64,000 nucleotides of DNA from NCBI RefSeq assembly GCF_949628265.1, contig NC_088787.1, forward strand, positions 920,501-984,500. The letters run 5' to 3'. A model generated the notes under the pieces. That model worked only from the letters and a program-made list of their open reading frames with translations, was not told the origin of the DNA and made no database searches. Origin of the DNA: Cloeon dipterum. Taxonomy: Eukaryota > Arthropoda > Insecta > Ephemeroptera > Baetidae. Below are positions 47,990-59,989 of the stretch, one piece after another (positions within the stretch are counted from its first letter, which is position 1; each line of letters opens with the position of its first letter). Position numbers and translations under genes: made by a program.

Positions 47990-48300
47990 CATAATTTGTG
48001 AACCTTCTTGGGGAACATTTTAAAATATTACTAGTATCCATAACAATTTGAGGACAGATCTTTTACGAGTGTTTCTTTATTAAAAATTTATTTCATTTGA
48101 GAAAAAATCGAAAAGCTGTTTTTAACGAATTCAATCCTACCAATCAAAGATTTTCGGTTTTCACTTGGGAGGCTCATTCAATACAAGCCAGGAAGCGAAT
48201 GACGCAACATCTCTGCAATAACAAAGCAGACAGGAAGTTCACGCAGCAGTTGCTGCTAAAGATCAAATCAGTTTGACACCTCGTCGATATCAATTTTCTC
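47990..48300 (+). other. Former 3' flank of the deleted plus-strand CTL copy
   Basis: Resembles 58720-59040 downstream of CTL-8, for example AATCGAAAAGCTGTTTTTAA against ATTCGAAAGGCTGTTTTTTA, and AGCCAGGAAGCGAATGACG against AGCTAGAAAGCGAACGGAAC. No gene in it; it marks the right end of the deletion. Confidence 0.5.
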
Positions 48301-48740
48301 CACGGTAGACCAAAACTACAGCAATATAAATATTCGCAGTTTTCAAATTTTAAAAATATATAATCAAATTTTCCCCAAACCATTCAGAAGCTGCTTGAGG
48401 TTGCGTTTGATGACGCTACACTTATAAATTAATATCTTTCTCACACCTTAACATTTATTTTTCGTCCTGACATATTGAAAAATTTGATCACCAAAAGCGA
48501 CCAACGATCTGCTTTCCCCCTCAGTTCACAAAATATTAAAAATTCCCCCAAGTGGATTTTGTGTTTGTTTCACTTCCGTGGACGCCATGAAAGCGACCTG
48601 ATTATTTTCTCTTGAATGATAATTGTCAGCAGAAAAATTCTGATATCTTTTAAATAAGGGCAAAAAATACTTCAAAAATTAATCATAGACAAGCAAGACA
48701 TGCAGGTGTTGGGAGATTAATTTAATTTAATTCATCAAGT
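48301..48740. other. No gene seen
   Basis: AT-rich intergenic sequence between the deleted plus-strand copy and the type-A relic. No exon, repeat or RNA gene recognised. Confidence 0.4.
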
Positions 48741-48749
48741 GTTTGACAA

Positions 48750-48895
48750 ACAAAAATCAGGTTTTAATTTCGGAAGTGGAGCCAATAACTTTTATTCAGT
48801 ATTTTTAAATTTCTGCATAAAGAAAACGAAATCGCCCTCAGACTCGTGGAGACGTGGAGCGCAGAGATGAAGACGAGAATTTTCATGATTTCCAT
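48750..48895 (-). pseudogene. Relic of a CTL-1-type gene, exons 1 and 2
   Basis: 48895 starts MEIMKILVFISALHVST on the minus strand, an altered CTL-1 signal peptide. Positions about 48800-48760 resemble the CTL-1 linker exon (reverse of TTTTAATTTCGGAAGTGGAG). The 5' flank (48896-49115) is the type-A promoter block. Nothing else of the gene remains. Confidence 0.6.
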
Positions 48896-49170
48896 TTCAT
48901 GCCGATGGTCGATCTGCGTTTGTGAGGACTCTCTCGCCCGCGCAACCGAGCTGACTCACTTCCGGAGACGCTCGCAGCACACTTTCCGTTTCGCTGGAAA
49001 TTGGGTTGCTGGTGAAGCCCGCGTATCTATCACGCCACAAAATAGTGAAAAATAGTTGCTGCACACTGCAGTCGTCAAACAAAATTAAAATATTTGCATT
49101 CACTCACAAGCCACGATTTATTGTAAAAATAAAACCAAATATAAGAATTGCGAACATATTATTCAAAGGG

Positions 49171-52100
49171 TTAATAGTTCCATGAAGTGGTATAAACGTC
49201 GCCTTCGCAACTTTTTATAACGGATGGCGAAAAGCGGCAGAAAACGTCGGTGTCGTACTTGAGCGTTTCGGTCACAGGGACAGCGTGGAGGTTCGGCTCC
49301 TTTCCAGGCAGCGAGACCAGCATCAGGGGGATTTTATTTGTGGTTGCGGTCACTGGAACGGGAACCGGGATCCTGGCGGAAGGGTTCAAAGGGTCGACGT
49401 CGCTGCGGCACCACACGAAACCCTTTCCGTTTGCTGCTGCGTATCCGTGGTCCCAGATAATCGTCAGGTTTGGCGCCACACCTAGTGATAACAACTTTTA
49501 AAATTACATTTCTTTTAACAAACACTTACTCCTGAAGTAATTGTAAAGTTTTACGAAAATTTCCTTGGTTTCCGCGTATGGCAGCGATCCCTTTCTTTCC
49601 AAGCACGTGATAAACGATGACGAACCAACCTTAATTACAAAGTTTTAATCGCAATTTTTAATTATTATTTAAAACCTTAGTAACATTGATCGGGATGCGG
49701 GAAACGAAAGGTCCGGCACGAGTCATTCCATATAAAAAATATTCAGCTAATGATTTTCATCATTATTAAATTTTTCCGTTTAAAATTAAAAATCGTACGT
49801 ATGCACGAATTAGAGAGTCTCAAAAGTCCCTGGAATTTGAAACAAGGAGAGCTGATCTCTTCAAACATCGGGACCACGCTGTTTTGCTATTTTTACGAAT
49901 CAAAATTAATCATTTAAAGTGAAGAAATGCATACTTCAAGCTCGAAATCGTAAGCTTTCCAAAATGTAGCCATTCCTGGTGACTTAAGGAGACATCGCAG
50001 AAAGTCAAAAGCGAACGTAGCATCATTTGATTCTTTAAACGTATAGAGTTTATCAATTTTACTATAAAAACTATGAAAATTACCCGAAATATTTTTGCAC
50101 TCGTAGAGACTGTTAATCATATTGGCAGAAACTTGAAAGTGGGCTGAAAAAAATTGTTCCATCCCTTCAAAAGTGGATAAAAGCAATAATTTTTTGTATT
50201 TTAATGGATTTGTCAATCCAAATGACTTCATGAAGCTATTTTTATCACGTAAAGCATCCTGCATCGCATTCATATCCCTAAAAAAACCGGCAAAGGTATT
50301 TATAGAAACAACTATACTGAAAGTTTTGGTTTACAGAGGAGATAACATTCTGGAAACCATTTTAAAGTACACGTGCTCGTTTATTTCGGTCGAGTTGTAC
50401 ACCTGCGATTGAGAATTGATTAATTTATGAAATTTAAGTTACTTGTTAATACCAGTCCCACGTATTCAGCTAAGCATTGCATCATTTTCTACGCAAACTC
50501 TTGATAAATATTGATTTGAGGTTTTAATTAAAATTTAATACTTTTACTCCGTATCCAGCCTGCCTTAAATCGCCTGTATTCCAAATTTGGATTGCTTCAC
50601 CTAGATGGGAAATTATACAAAATTATTAAAATATCCCGGCACAGTCGTGTTTATATTTACTCTCTTTCACGTTGAAACTTCTTCTGCAAAACGTTGCGTG
50701 CATCTGCGATTTGTAGCCCGCTCCCGACGGCGCCTGAATCAAAATTTTTCAGTTTGAACCTTTTTAATAAAGTGTAACCGTACCTCGCAGAAAAACTGTT
50801 TCCTTTCCGAGCAGTCTGCCAAAGCCAAACTGGGCAAAATTGGGTCGTCGAAATCGATGTAGACGCAAGAGTTTTTGGCAAAACTAAGATCTTGCCCGGC
50901 TTTCCAAACAAGGTATTTTTTGAGGAAGTCTTTCAGGTAGTTTGTGCACCAGCGAAGCTTTCCGGGACAAGAGCCAATGTCCCTTCCGGACGTCCAAAAT
51001 TGTCCTGAGAACGGCAGCCGAGTTCCTTTTATTTCATAAGTATAACAATTCTGTATTTATTATCCAATTTTTCAATTTTACTCGAAGAACTGGCCAAGCA
51101 TATCTGCTTTGCTGGATTTTGAATTGATAAGAGGTCCATTCCTACAGAGCAGCACCGTTTGTAAGCCTCGTCCCACGTTCCCTTAAAACAGTTATGTTAA
51201 TGTATAAAATGTATATTAAAGGGACAAGCATACATCTGGATTTGGAAGTTGAAGAAAACTGTGGTCACAGGCAGACAGCCATTTTCCCAGACGTTGGGGT
51301 GCTTGATAAGGAACAGTTTTTTCATGCTTAGAAAGTTCATTAATTTATATCTAGATCTCACCGAGCAAAACTGGAAAAGGCCGCAGGAGGAAATTCGATC
51401 TCTAGACAAACCTTTCTAGTTAAACAAATTTTAAAATTTAAAATAAAATTACATCAATGTAGCAATTATTAGCGATCCCTCTGCACTCTGGTAGATCACA
51501 GTTTATCGAGTCCTCAATCTATTTCGGAATATTAAATAAAGAATTAAAATTGTAACAATTTTTACCTTGACTTCGAAGGTCTGCTCCGGGCCTTGGCATC
51601 CGAGCAAGAGTTTCGAGCTGCAAACAAACGTTTTCACCGACTGACTATTGCCCAATGTCTTCTTGGTGGCTGAGTCACGCATCGAAATGGCAATGCAAGA
51701 TCCTCCCTTCAACATTCCGTTTATATTCGGCTGAGAAAATGGCTCTTTGACATCAGGGTGAAAGCAATTCTCGAATTGATAGGGACAGTTGGCACGCGTC
51801 ATGGCCGTCCAGTACACTAAACCCTGCATGGCTGAAGGGGTCTTTAAAATACGATTTTATTTTGGAATTATTGAGATACGAGAAATTTCTCTGTCAAAGT
51901 GGTGCGTCAATAAATCGTTCAAGGCCAAGGGCTTGAGTCCCAGGCTGCAGCACGTCTTCCAGTTCTCGCTCCAAGAGACCTTGGAGAAATGCAGAAAAGG
52001 TTTTGACATAAAAAACATTGAGAAATTATACTCACCATTTTTTCTCCGAGAAAATAGGACAGGTTAAATTTTGAACGTTCCCACTCGCCCGGAATTTCTA

Positions 52101-53346
52101 AATGTTAAAAAATATAAACGAGCATATTTTTGTTTGACGTTTCAACCTTTTTTAAGAAAAGTCCTTCCATCGACCACTTGAAACAACGAGTCCTGAGACA
52201 AATTCATTATTCTATCAATTTTTAATTTAAATAATTGAATACAAACATCTTTCTTGCATAGATTCGAAGGTGGACAGTTTGGCTTCGAGCAAGACAGCTT
52301 ATTTGTTGAATAATTAACATTTCCATATTTATAGTGGGCTAACATTTCTATACCTCGCACAAAAAGAGTGCTTCAAAGGAACAGTCCATGGGTGCGAGTT
52401 GCTTGGTTGACCTTTTATAAATCATGCAGAAGGGTCGAGGAAGTTGGCCCAAATTCAGTGAATAGCCTAGGACAGTTTCCACATTACTGGAACACCAGGT
52501 GACGCTCGAGCAGGAATTGGTGGCTTTGCTCAGCGGATCGCTTTTCGAACACGGCACCGCACTCGTCCACAAAAACTCCAAGTCCGCGTCTGGAATAGCC
52601 ACTAGAAAAAAATAAGACAATAATTGTTTACTGACCTGTATCACTGAAGTGCACAATGTCAGGTTTTCTAATATTTTTCCCAAAATACGGATCGATCAAT
52701 TCTTCGGTTGAATCCAGCGCCAATAGCTCCATTTTTCGCAACAAACAAGTGTCGATAGCTTTTTTGTAATTGACCTGTTTACATTTGTAACATTCATTTA
52801 TTCGACTAATGTGAAATCGTGACCTTTTCAATGCTGTCGTAATAGATTTTATATCCTCTTTTAGCTAAGGTGCCAAGCGCACGATCCCGATCATCAAGCA
52901 TTTCGGCTAAGATTCCTTTTGGAATAATTATGATACTATCGACATTTCTTAGTGTTCATTTTAGGTTACCTCGCTCCCCAATAATGAAATCTAAAATAAT
53001 AAAACAGATATAACTCTATACTTTCAAATTAATTTACTCACCATCCAGCATAGTAACGTCAAGGAAATTCTTTGAAATAGGATATTTAAACAATTAGCTA
53101 ATCATCTTTCTTTAATAACCTACCTTTTTAATTTTATTGAAATTTTGGCAAAAGGGGTAAGGAGTTTTAGCGGTTGTGGTCGGCCTAGCTGTGCTAGCAG
53201 TAGTTGCTGTTGTTGATTTTGTGGAAGTTCTCGCGCACCAAATCCCTGAATATTTGAATGCATTTGACTATAAGTTGAAGAATTTTGGTCAAACCTGTGG
53301 TAACGAAAAGCACGAAAAGAATTTTTCTAATGGCTGGGATTCCCAT
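49171..53346 (-). CDS. CTL-7: secreted triple C-type-lectin-like protein
   Basis: Starts MGIPAIRKILFVLFVTTG, closest to the CTL-2 signal peptide. CTLD1 exon 52589-52354 (LEFLWTSAVPCSKSDPLSKA), CTLD2 exon near 51829-51566 (GLVYWTAMTRANCPYQFENC), CTLD3 near 51020-50783, helical exon near 50273-50085 (LTNPLKYKKLLLLSTFEGME), the following exon DATFAFDFLRCLLKSPGMAT, and the terminal exon 49481-49171 (HGYAAANGKGFVWCRSDVDP, as in CTL-2). Poly(A) signal AATAAA at 49122-49117. No frame break seen in the traced exons. Divergent from CTL-8, about 1 kb apart. Confidence 0.75.
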
Positions 53347-53422
53347 TTTGCAAAACACTGACTGCTCTGACTGTAGCACAATGCAACCTCCTTCTCTCTC
53401 GTGAATACAGGCTGAATCAACT

Positions 53423-53432
53423 GGGGTTTTCC
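53423..53432 (-). promoter_or_regulatory. kappaB-like site upstream of CTL-7
   Basis: GGGGTTTTCC, 77 bp from the start codon. The neighbouring block has drifted (ATTTACTGCCGTG instead of ATTCCCTGACGTG), yet the decamer itself is unchanged. Confidence 0.6.
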
Positions 53433-53741
53433 ATTTACTGCCGTGTTACTTTTTAATTGTATTGTAACACTTTGGAAAATTGTTTTCCATCATAGCTTCA
53501 GCTCTTTTTGATTTCGTAGAGTGGCATTTTTTAATCAAATGGGATTTTTACTTGTTGTCACCACGACATGCACTTCCGGTTGGTTCCAATTTTCCTGTTC
53601 GTACAATGTTGAAGTCTTATATAAGTAACAATGAAAAAATTGACTTCTGAGCAGCCAACAAGCGAGTCAAGAATCCAAATTAATTGTAAATTTTAACTCT
53701 CTAAATGCTGTTCAAGTTAAATGGGTGCTGTACAACCGGAA

Positions 53742-54092
53742 ATCTGTGTTGAAGCTGCGCAGTAAACTTGTGCGCATTTGATGCATGCGCAGTATGTTCA
53801 GAACGATTTTGAATCTCACAGAGTTGATGAAACTTGTCACTGCGCATGCGTAGCCCTAATTAAAACCTTCTGCGCAGTCGCAATTCCCACCGGGGAGCCG
53901 GGTTGCGACCTGTGTTGGTTTCCCGCCGGTCAGAAGTCAAAATGGCGTCGAAATTTAAGGAGACAGTCCAGCGGCCAATCAGAGGCGTCGAAAAAGAGGC
54001 ATGCTGACGAATTAATTTCATTCCCGCGAATTTTGTTACATTTAAATCTTCCAGACGTGCCATCTAACGGTCGATTCATCAATTAGTAAAGA
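53742..54092 (+). repeat. 0.37-kb dispersed repeat, copy 2
   Basis: Same order of GCGCAT/CTGCGCAG blocks as at 19217, continuing to CCATCTAACGGTCGATT and TTAGTAAAGAAAT. It lies in the upstream region of CTL-8 between blocks that are adjacent in the truncated copy at 47350. Confidence 0.75.
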
Positions 54093-54358
54093 AATTTCAA
54101 CAGAAATATTCATTTTTCGCACTCTACCGCAGTTGCCATATCTACGTGAATCCAGACCCCGGTGTGCTGTGCATAATATTTCGCTCGTGAAAAATATATG
54201 TTGCAATAAAGCCGGAAGCGTGGCCCCACAGCAGCTGAACCAGGATACAAAGCACGACACGAGGCAAAAGTTTTGAAATTTAGGCAGGAAACAGGGCTCC
54301 ACATCAGCTGCTGCGGCAGTAGATTCTCTAGCATTTTCGGTTTGGATTTTGGTTCGGA

Positions 54359-57300
54359 ATGATCAAAGCCAAATTTGCTCTTCTTTTCGCTCTCCTCGCA
54401 ATTTACTTTGCTACAGGTTCTAGAAATTATTATTAATTTTGTAAATTTCTATCTCGTTCAACCAGATGTTTGGAGTGCGACCACTCGGAAGCCGAGGGCA
54501 ACCACGACCACGACGGTTGCTAAACCAATTCGAAGAATGACAACCACGAAAAGGCGTCCAACTAAGAGAACGACTCCTCCTCCGAACACGGACAGTTCTT
54601 ATCCCTTTTGCCGGAATTACAATCGAATAAAAAAGGTGACATTCTCTAGAATCTAAATAGAAAATTACTTGTCAAACCTTCTTAAATTAATTAGAAATTC
54701 CTGGAAATTACGTACTCTGATGGTATGACTGATATATATTTGTATTTTACCATCGATGATTATTAATACACAATGCTAACATAGATTTTGTTGTTGGGAG
54801 ACGAGGTATGATGACAATTTTGTACAAAAATTGGCATAGGAACAATTAAATTTTAAGCCTTGCTGGCTGAGTTGCTCGACCCGAAACCAATACCTCAAGG
54901 GTCTTTCAGCAAAAGGGGTAATAGAAGATTCTTCGAAAGCATTGAAAAGGTTTGTCGGCAAAGCGCAATTTTTAACATTTTCTAAAGAGTAAATTTTAAA
55001 AGGTCAACCACAAAGAAGCAGTTGAGGCGTGTTTGTATCGGAAAATGCAGCTTTTGGCGCTTGACACTCCAGGAGAAATAAATAATCAGTTTTTTACCAC
55101 AAATGGGACTCTCAACGATTACATGCACATGAATGACTCAGGTAAACAACCAACTATTTTTGCTGAAATTCGATTGCTTATATGTTTCCAATAAAGCGGC
55201 GGACATGGAGTTTGTGTGGACGAGTGCGGCGCCGTGTTCGAAAAGCGATCCGCTGAACAATGCCACCAATTCGTGCTCGAGCGTCACCTGGTGTTCGAGC
55301 AGAGTGGAAAGCCGCCTCGACTACACGCTCAATTTGGCCAAATTTTCCCCGCCCTACTGCTTGATTTATAAAAGGTCAACAAAGCAACTCGTGCCAACGG
55401 ATTGCGCCTTCGGATCGTTCTTCATGTGCGAGGTTTCATTAAAGGTGGCTGTAAATTATAAAAATCATAACTGATTCTGTTTGAAAAGCTGCCTTGCTCT
55501 AAACCAACCTGTCCGTCTGGAAAAAGGTGTTTCAAAGGTGTAAGGTTTATTTTAGAAGATTTTGTCAATTTTTTCTAAATATTTTCCCAAGGAATCCCTT
55601 TTTGAGGTAGTTGAAGGAAAAACGTTCATGAAAACAGGCAAGTTGCTAACATCTTTAACTGTATTTTTTATTTGAGAGATTGTTATGCTCTCCTAATTGA
55701 TTATTAACACGAAAATTGTGAATTTCAGGAAGAGAAATTCGCGGAAAGTGGGAGAAATCAAAGTTTAACAGTTCCTACTATTTTTTCCTCGGAGAAAAAT
55801 TGGTTAACCATCCAGCTGTTCCTAAATTATAAAATATAAATACTCTATCCCAAAAAGGTGACTTGGAGTGAAAACTGGCAGACCTGCTGCAGCCTGGGTC
55901 TCAAGCCTTTGTCCTTGGGCGAAGACATTACACACTTTGACCGACACAACTCTCGTAACTATAAAACATATAAGACTCGATTTAAAATGAAACCCCTGCC
56001 TCCAGCGATGCAGGGTGTGGTTTACTGGACAGCGATGACCAGGGCTGAATGTCCCTATCAATTCGAAAACTGCTTCCAAGAGAGCAAGGAGGAGTATGCT
56101 ATGCCTATCTATGGGTCGAAAGAGGGAGGGTCTTGCGTTGCCGTTTCGGTCCGCGACAGCAACGCTAGAGCCGCGATGGGCACAGGATTGGCGGCGAAAG
56201 TAATGGTGTGCGCCTCTAAGCTTTTGTTGGCCTGCGAAGCGCCGATGCAAACTTTTGAAGTCAGGGTATGTAAATTGCTTGATTACTAATTTTTTTGTTT
56301 AAAAATTTGGTAAAGGAAAAGATCGTCAGCTGCGATACGCCCGAGTGTACCGGAATTCCTGATTGCGTCATGGATGTAATGACATTTTTTACCATATATT
56401 ACATAAAAGCTTAAACAAATGCTTGCAGGATTCGAAATTCCTCACGCGACCTGCCAGAGTGTTGCTCAGTGAGCTCGAATTAATAGATATACAAATTATG
56501 GTTTACCAAAAATCTTTTCTATCTCAATAAAAGATCCCAGTCTTTACGGGAAATGGTCTCCTTCCTGCGACAAGAATTTTCTCCAGTTTAACAATGAACT
56601 GGTCTGATTTTTTTTGTAATAAGTTTCCAATCAACGCATATAATTAATTTTAAGGGAACTTGGGACGAGGCCTACAAGCGGTGCTGCTCCCACGGGATGG
56701 ACCTCATTGCGATCCAAAGTTCGAACCAACAAAACTGCTTGTACAGACCTCCAGGTTCGGAAATAGTTATTATGCACAAAACGTCAGCAATAATTTGATT
56801 TCAGTCATTTCGATTTTGTCAAACAATGGAAGACTTCCGTTCAATGGTCACATCTGGACGTCAGGTAGGGACCTTGAGGCTTGTCGCGGAAAATTGCGCT
56901 GGTGCACCGGCTACCTGAACGACTACCTGAAAAAGGATATCGTTTGGAAGAAAGGCGTGGACCCGAAATCGGCAAACAACTCTTGCGTGTACATCGACTT
57001 TGACGATCCCGATTTGCCCACCCTTGGTTTGGCAGACTGCTCTGAGAAAAAACAGATCGTGTGCGAGGTATCAATATCTATTTAAAAGAGTTATTTGGGA
57101 GGATTTTAAAATTCTTGAAATACAGGCTCCTGGGGGAGTGGCCTACAGGTCACAAATGCACTTATTTTTATGTAGAAATTCTCACAGAGCTAAACAAGGT
57201 TCGTTAAATTAAATTTTGTTTATGAATTTTTGGTAAAATCTTAAATATCATAAGGCGAAGCAAGTAAAATTTGGAATACCGGAGACATGAACCAAGCCGG

Positions 57301-58711
57301 ATATAGCTTTAAAGTAATTTCAGATATTTATACCGCCTTTGTATAAATGTTGTTGGGTTGGTCTTTATTTCAGAAAATGGTGCAATGCCTGGCAGAACAT
57401 ATAGGACTGGTATTTTGACTGGAAATGTTAAAGAAAATGTTTATATTCGTAAATTCTTAAGGTGTACGACTCGACAAAAATCAACGAGCATGTCTATCTG
57501 AGCATGATGTCTCGGATGTTCTTTCCTTTGTAAAAATACAAAAAATACTAAAGAGATTTATTATACATTTGAATTAAACAAATTGAAGCAATCAATCTGA
57601 GATGACGAATTCAATAATGGATAAAAGAGAATGGCTTATGTCGCAACCTACGCTCAACTCCACCAGAATGATATTTAAGTTCATAGCAGAAGCGACCGAA
57701 GACACCATGGATGATTTCTTTTCCGGCCACTTTCAACTGGCCGCCGAAATGATCCGCCAACTCTACAATTGCAGAAACACCTCAAGTAAATTTTGTTACA
57801 ATTTTCGAAATGATTTTATAATATATTCCTGAATCTACGAAGAAACTAACGAAGAGACATTCGCTTTCGACTTTCTCCAATGCCTCGTTGATTCGAAAGG
57901 GTTGAATCGCTTTTGGAGTGCTTACAATTTCGAGTTGGAAGTATATGGGGAAATTTCAAAAAGGAATTTCATTACTTAATGTTCAAATAATAGGGTTTCA
58001 GCGTGATTCCAATGGTTGATGAATTCTACTCGCCATGCTCGACGTTCCAAAACTTTTTACAAAACACATCATTTTGCATGCGTATGTTTTCTAAATTTCT
58101 GGAAAACCCAAACTAATTATTCCTGTTAGCAAACGACTTTTTAGCTGGACTTGGACAAACTGGGATTTTCATTTCAACCCTGCCGATTAACGTCAAAAGG
58201 GTTTTATATAGGAATTAAATATATCGAACTAGATAGACTGACTTCTTTTTCAGTTTCGGACGTCATCGTATACCGCGTGCATGGAGAGGAACGGCGCGTT
58301 GCCCTACGCAGAAACGAAACAAATGTTTGACTTCATGTACAATTTCTTCAGGAGTAAGCTTTCCCAGTCAGAATAATTCCAAGGATTAATAATTGGTTCT
58401 TAGGCCAGGCGCCGAATCTGACGATAATCTGGGACCAAGCGTACTTCAACTTCAACGGCGGCTTCACGTGGTGTGCCAGCAACGTCAACCCCTTCAACCC
58501 CTTTAGCCACGTCGTGGTGCCCGTCGACGTGATCAAGGAGGTGTCTGGAAACCCCCTAATGCTGGTCTCGTTGCCAGGGCCCGAGCCAAATCTGCACGCC
58601 GTCCCAGTGACCGACGAGCTCAAATACGAGACCGATGTTTTTTGTCGCTTTTCCATCAACTACTTGGCTTATTGCCAGGCAAATCCAGGCTTGAAACGCT
58701 GGGAGTACTAA
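54359..58711 (+). CDS. CTL-8: secreted triple C-type-lectin-like protein, complete model
   Basis: 27 exons join in one frame to 966 residues. Signal peptide exon 54359-54416 (MIKAKFALLFALLAIYFAT); linker 54466-54635, rich in Thr, Pro and Arg; 54696-54723, 54785-54805, 54858-54949, 55003-55141 and 55197-55432 form CTLD1 (VWTSAAPCSKSDPLNNATNS ... FFMCE). CTLD2: 55489-55539, 55592-55637, 55729-55802, 55858-55954, 56006-56265. CTLD3: 56316-56375, 56429-56468, 56534-56601, 56655-56754, 56805-57067 (IWTSGRDLEACRGKLRWCTG ... IVCE). C-terminal region: 57126-57198, 57255-57313, 57374-57409, 57462-57529, 57589-57785, 57843-57940, 57994-58081, 58130-58200, 58254-58353, 58404-58711. Exon 9 has a GC donor at 55638. 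None of the CTLDs shows the EPN/QPD and WND calcium-sugar motifs. AATAAA at 58840. Probably an extracellular binding protein. Confidence 0.85.
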
Positions 58712-58849
58712 ATCATTTTGTTCGCCTAAACTCTGTAGAAGTGTTTAAAAGATTCGTTAATTTGGGATTTTCTTGGGAAATGTTTTAGATACAATTAATT
58801 AAAATTCGAGGCAAATAATTGTTTTGTTATTGAGTTTGCAATAAAAATT

Positions 58850-59110
58850 TGTTTGATTTTAAAAAAATTCGAAAGGCTGTTTTTTATAGAATTTGGTCCT
58901 AAACCAATATGGGATGAGGACTAGATTTTAAGTTGTTAAGAACTCTTTCAATGTGACGTCTTAGCGCCAAGCTAGAAAGCGAACGGAACATCAAACGGAA
59001 ATCTACAACAGCAGACATCAGGAACTTCAGGTTATCCTTTGGATGTCTTGAGAATTATCCAAATCCTTCCCGGGTACAGAGCAATTCCTGCTAAAGTTCT
59101 TTTTGTTGTT
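58850..59110 (+). other. 3' flank of CTL-8, no gene seen
   Basis: Non-coding; part of it is shared with 48100-48300, the flank of the deleted copy. Confidence 0.4.
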
Positions 59111-59116
59111 ATTTTC

Positions 59117-59480
59117 TTACTAACAGCTGATTAGTCCGTTAGATGGACAATCAGGCTAAAGAAAATGTAACAAAATACGCGGTAATGAAATTATCACCTC
59201 TTTTTCGACGCTTTTGATTGGCCATTGGCCTCCATGGTTTCGACGCCATATTGACTTCTGACCAGCAAAGAACCAACACAGATCGCCACCCGGACACCGG
59301 TGGGAATTTCGACTGCGCAGAAGGATTTAATTTGGGTCACGCATGCGCAGTGATGAGTTTCGGCTTTCTTGTGAGATTAAGAAGCGATCTGAACGTACTG
59401 CGCATGCTTAATATGCGCACAAGTTTACTGCGCAGCTTCAAAATGGGTGAATATTCAAACAACTATAAATTACGACACCT
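59117..59480 (-). repeat. 0.37-kb dispersed repeat, copy 3, inverted
   Basis: Reverse complement of the other copies: TTACTAACAGCTGATTAG and CCGTTAGATGG at the left, then CACGCATGCGCAGTGATGA, TACTGCGCATGCTTAATATG and TTTACTGCGCAGCTTC, ending in GAATATTCAAACAACTATAA, which matches the left flank of copy 1. It lies about 500 bp from copy 4 in opposite orientation. Confidence 0.75.
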
Positions 59481-59989
59481 AAGTCAGCAGGGATTTTGCT
59501 TTTAATTTATTTCCTCTATATATCTAAAATGCGATACATAATAATTTATAACTATATTAATATTTAATCTCTGTTTAGAGTTAAAAAGCAGATAGGTGTA
59601 TACAGCATGTCACAGAGCGAGAGTCGCAGTGTTCTACTTTCAACTTCCTGCGTTATTGCGGCCGTAAAATAAAAACATGGCCGCTGAAATTGTCGGTCAC
59701 GAGTGCCGAATTTCCGCTTTTCCAGAATTTTCCAACGAATTTTGCGACCAGTCCTTACATAAACAGTAGCCGAATAAATTTTTTAAAAAAGTGATCTCCT
59801 TACTTGAAATCTGACTTTATTTCACAACAAAGAGTTTCTCTGACCGGTTTCAGGACAGATCTCGACGAGACGAATCTACCAAGAAAAAATTGACTTCTCA
59901 ACAGCCAACAAGCGAATCATGAATCCAAATTGAATGTCAAATTTAACTCTCTAAATATTCTCAATATAAAGATTCGGGGTTGTGATCTG
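59481..59989. other. Intergenic, no certain gene
   Basis: A CpG-containing stretch at 59600-59780 has a 30-codon frame from ATG at 59678 (MAAEIVGHECRISAF), too short to call. From about 59890 on it matches the upstream flanks of CTL-8 and the truncated copy. Confidence 0.35.

Noticed and set aside
59678-59770. Short frame MAAEIVGHECRISAF
   Set aside because: Thirty codons, no family, no splice partner, and a CpG-rich context that could give it by chance.
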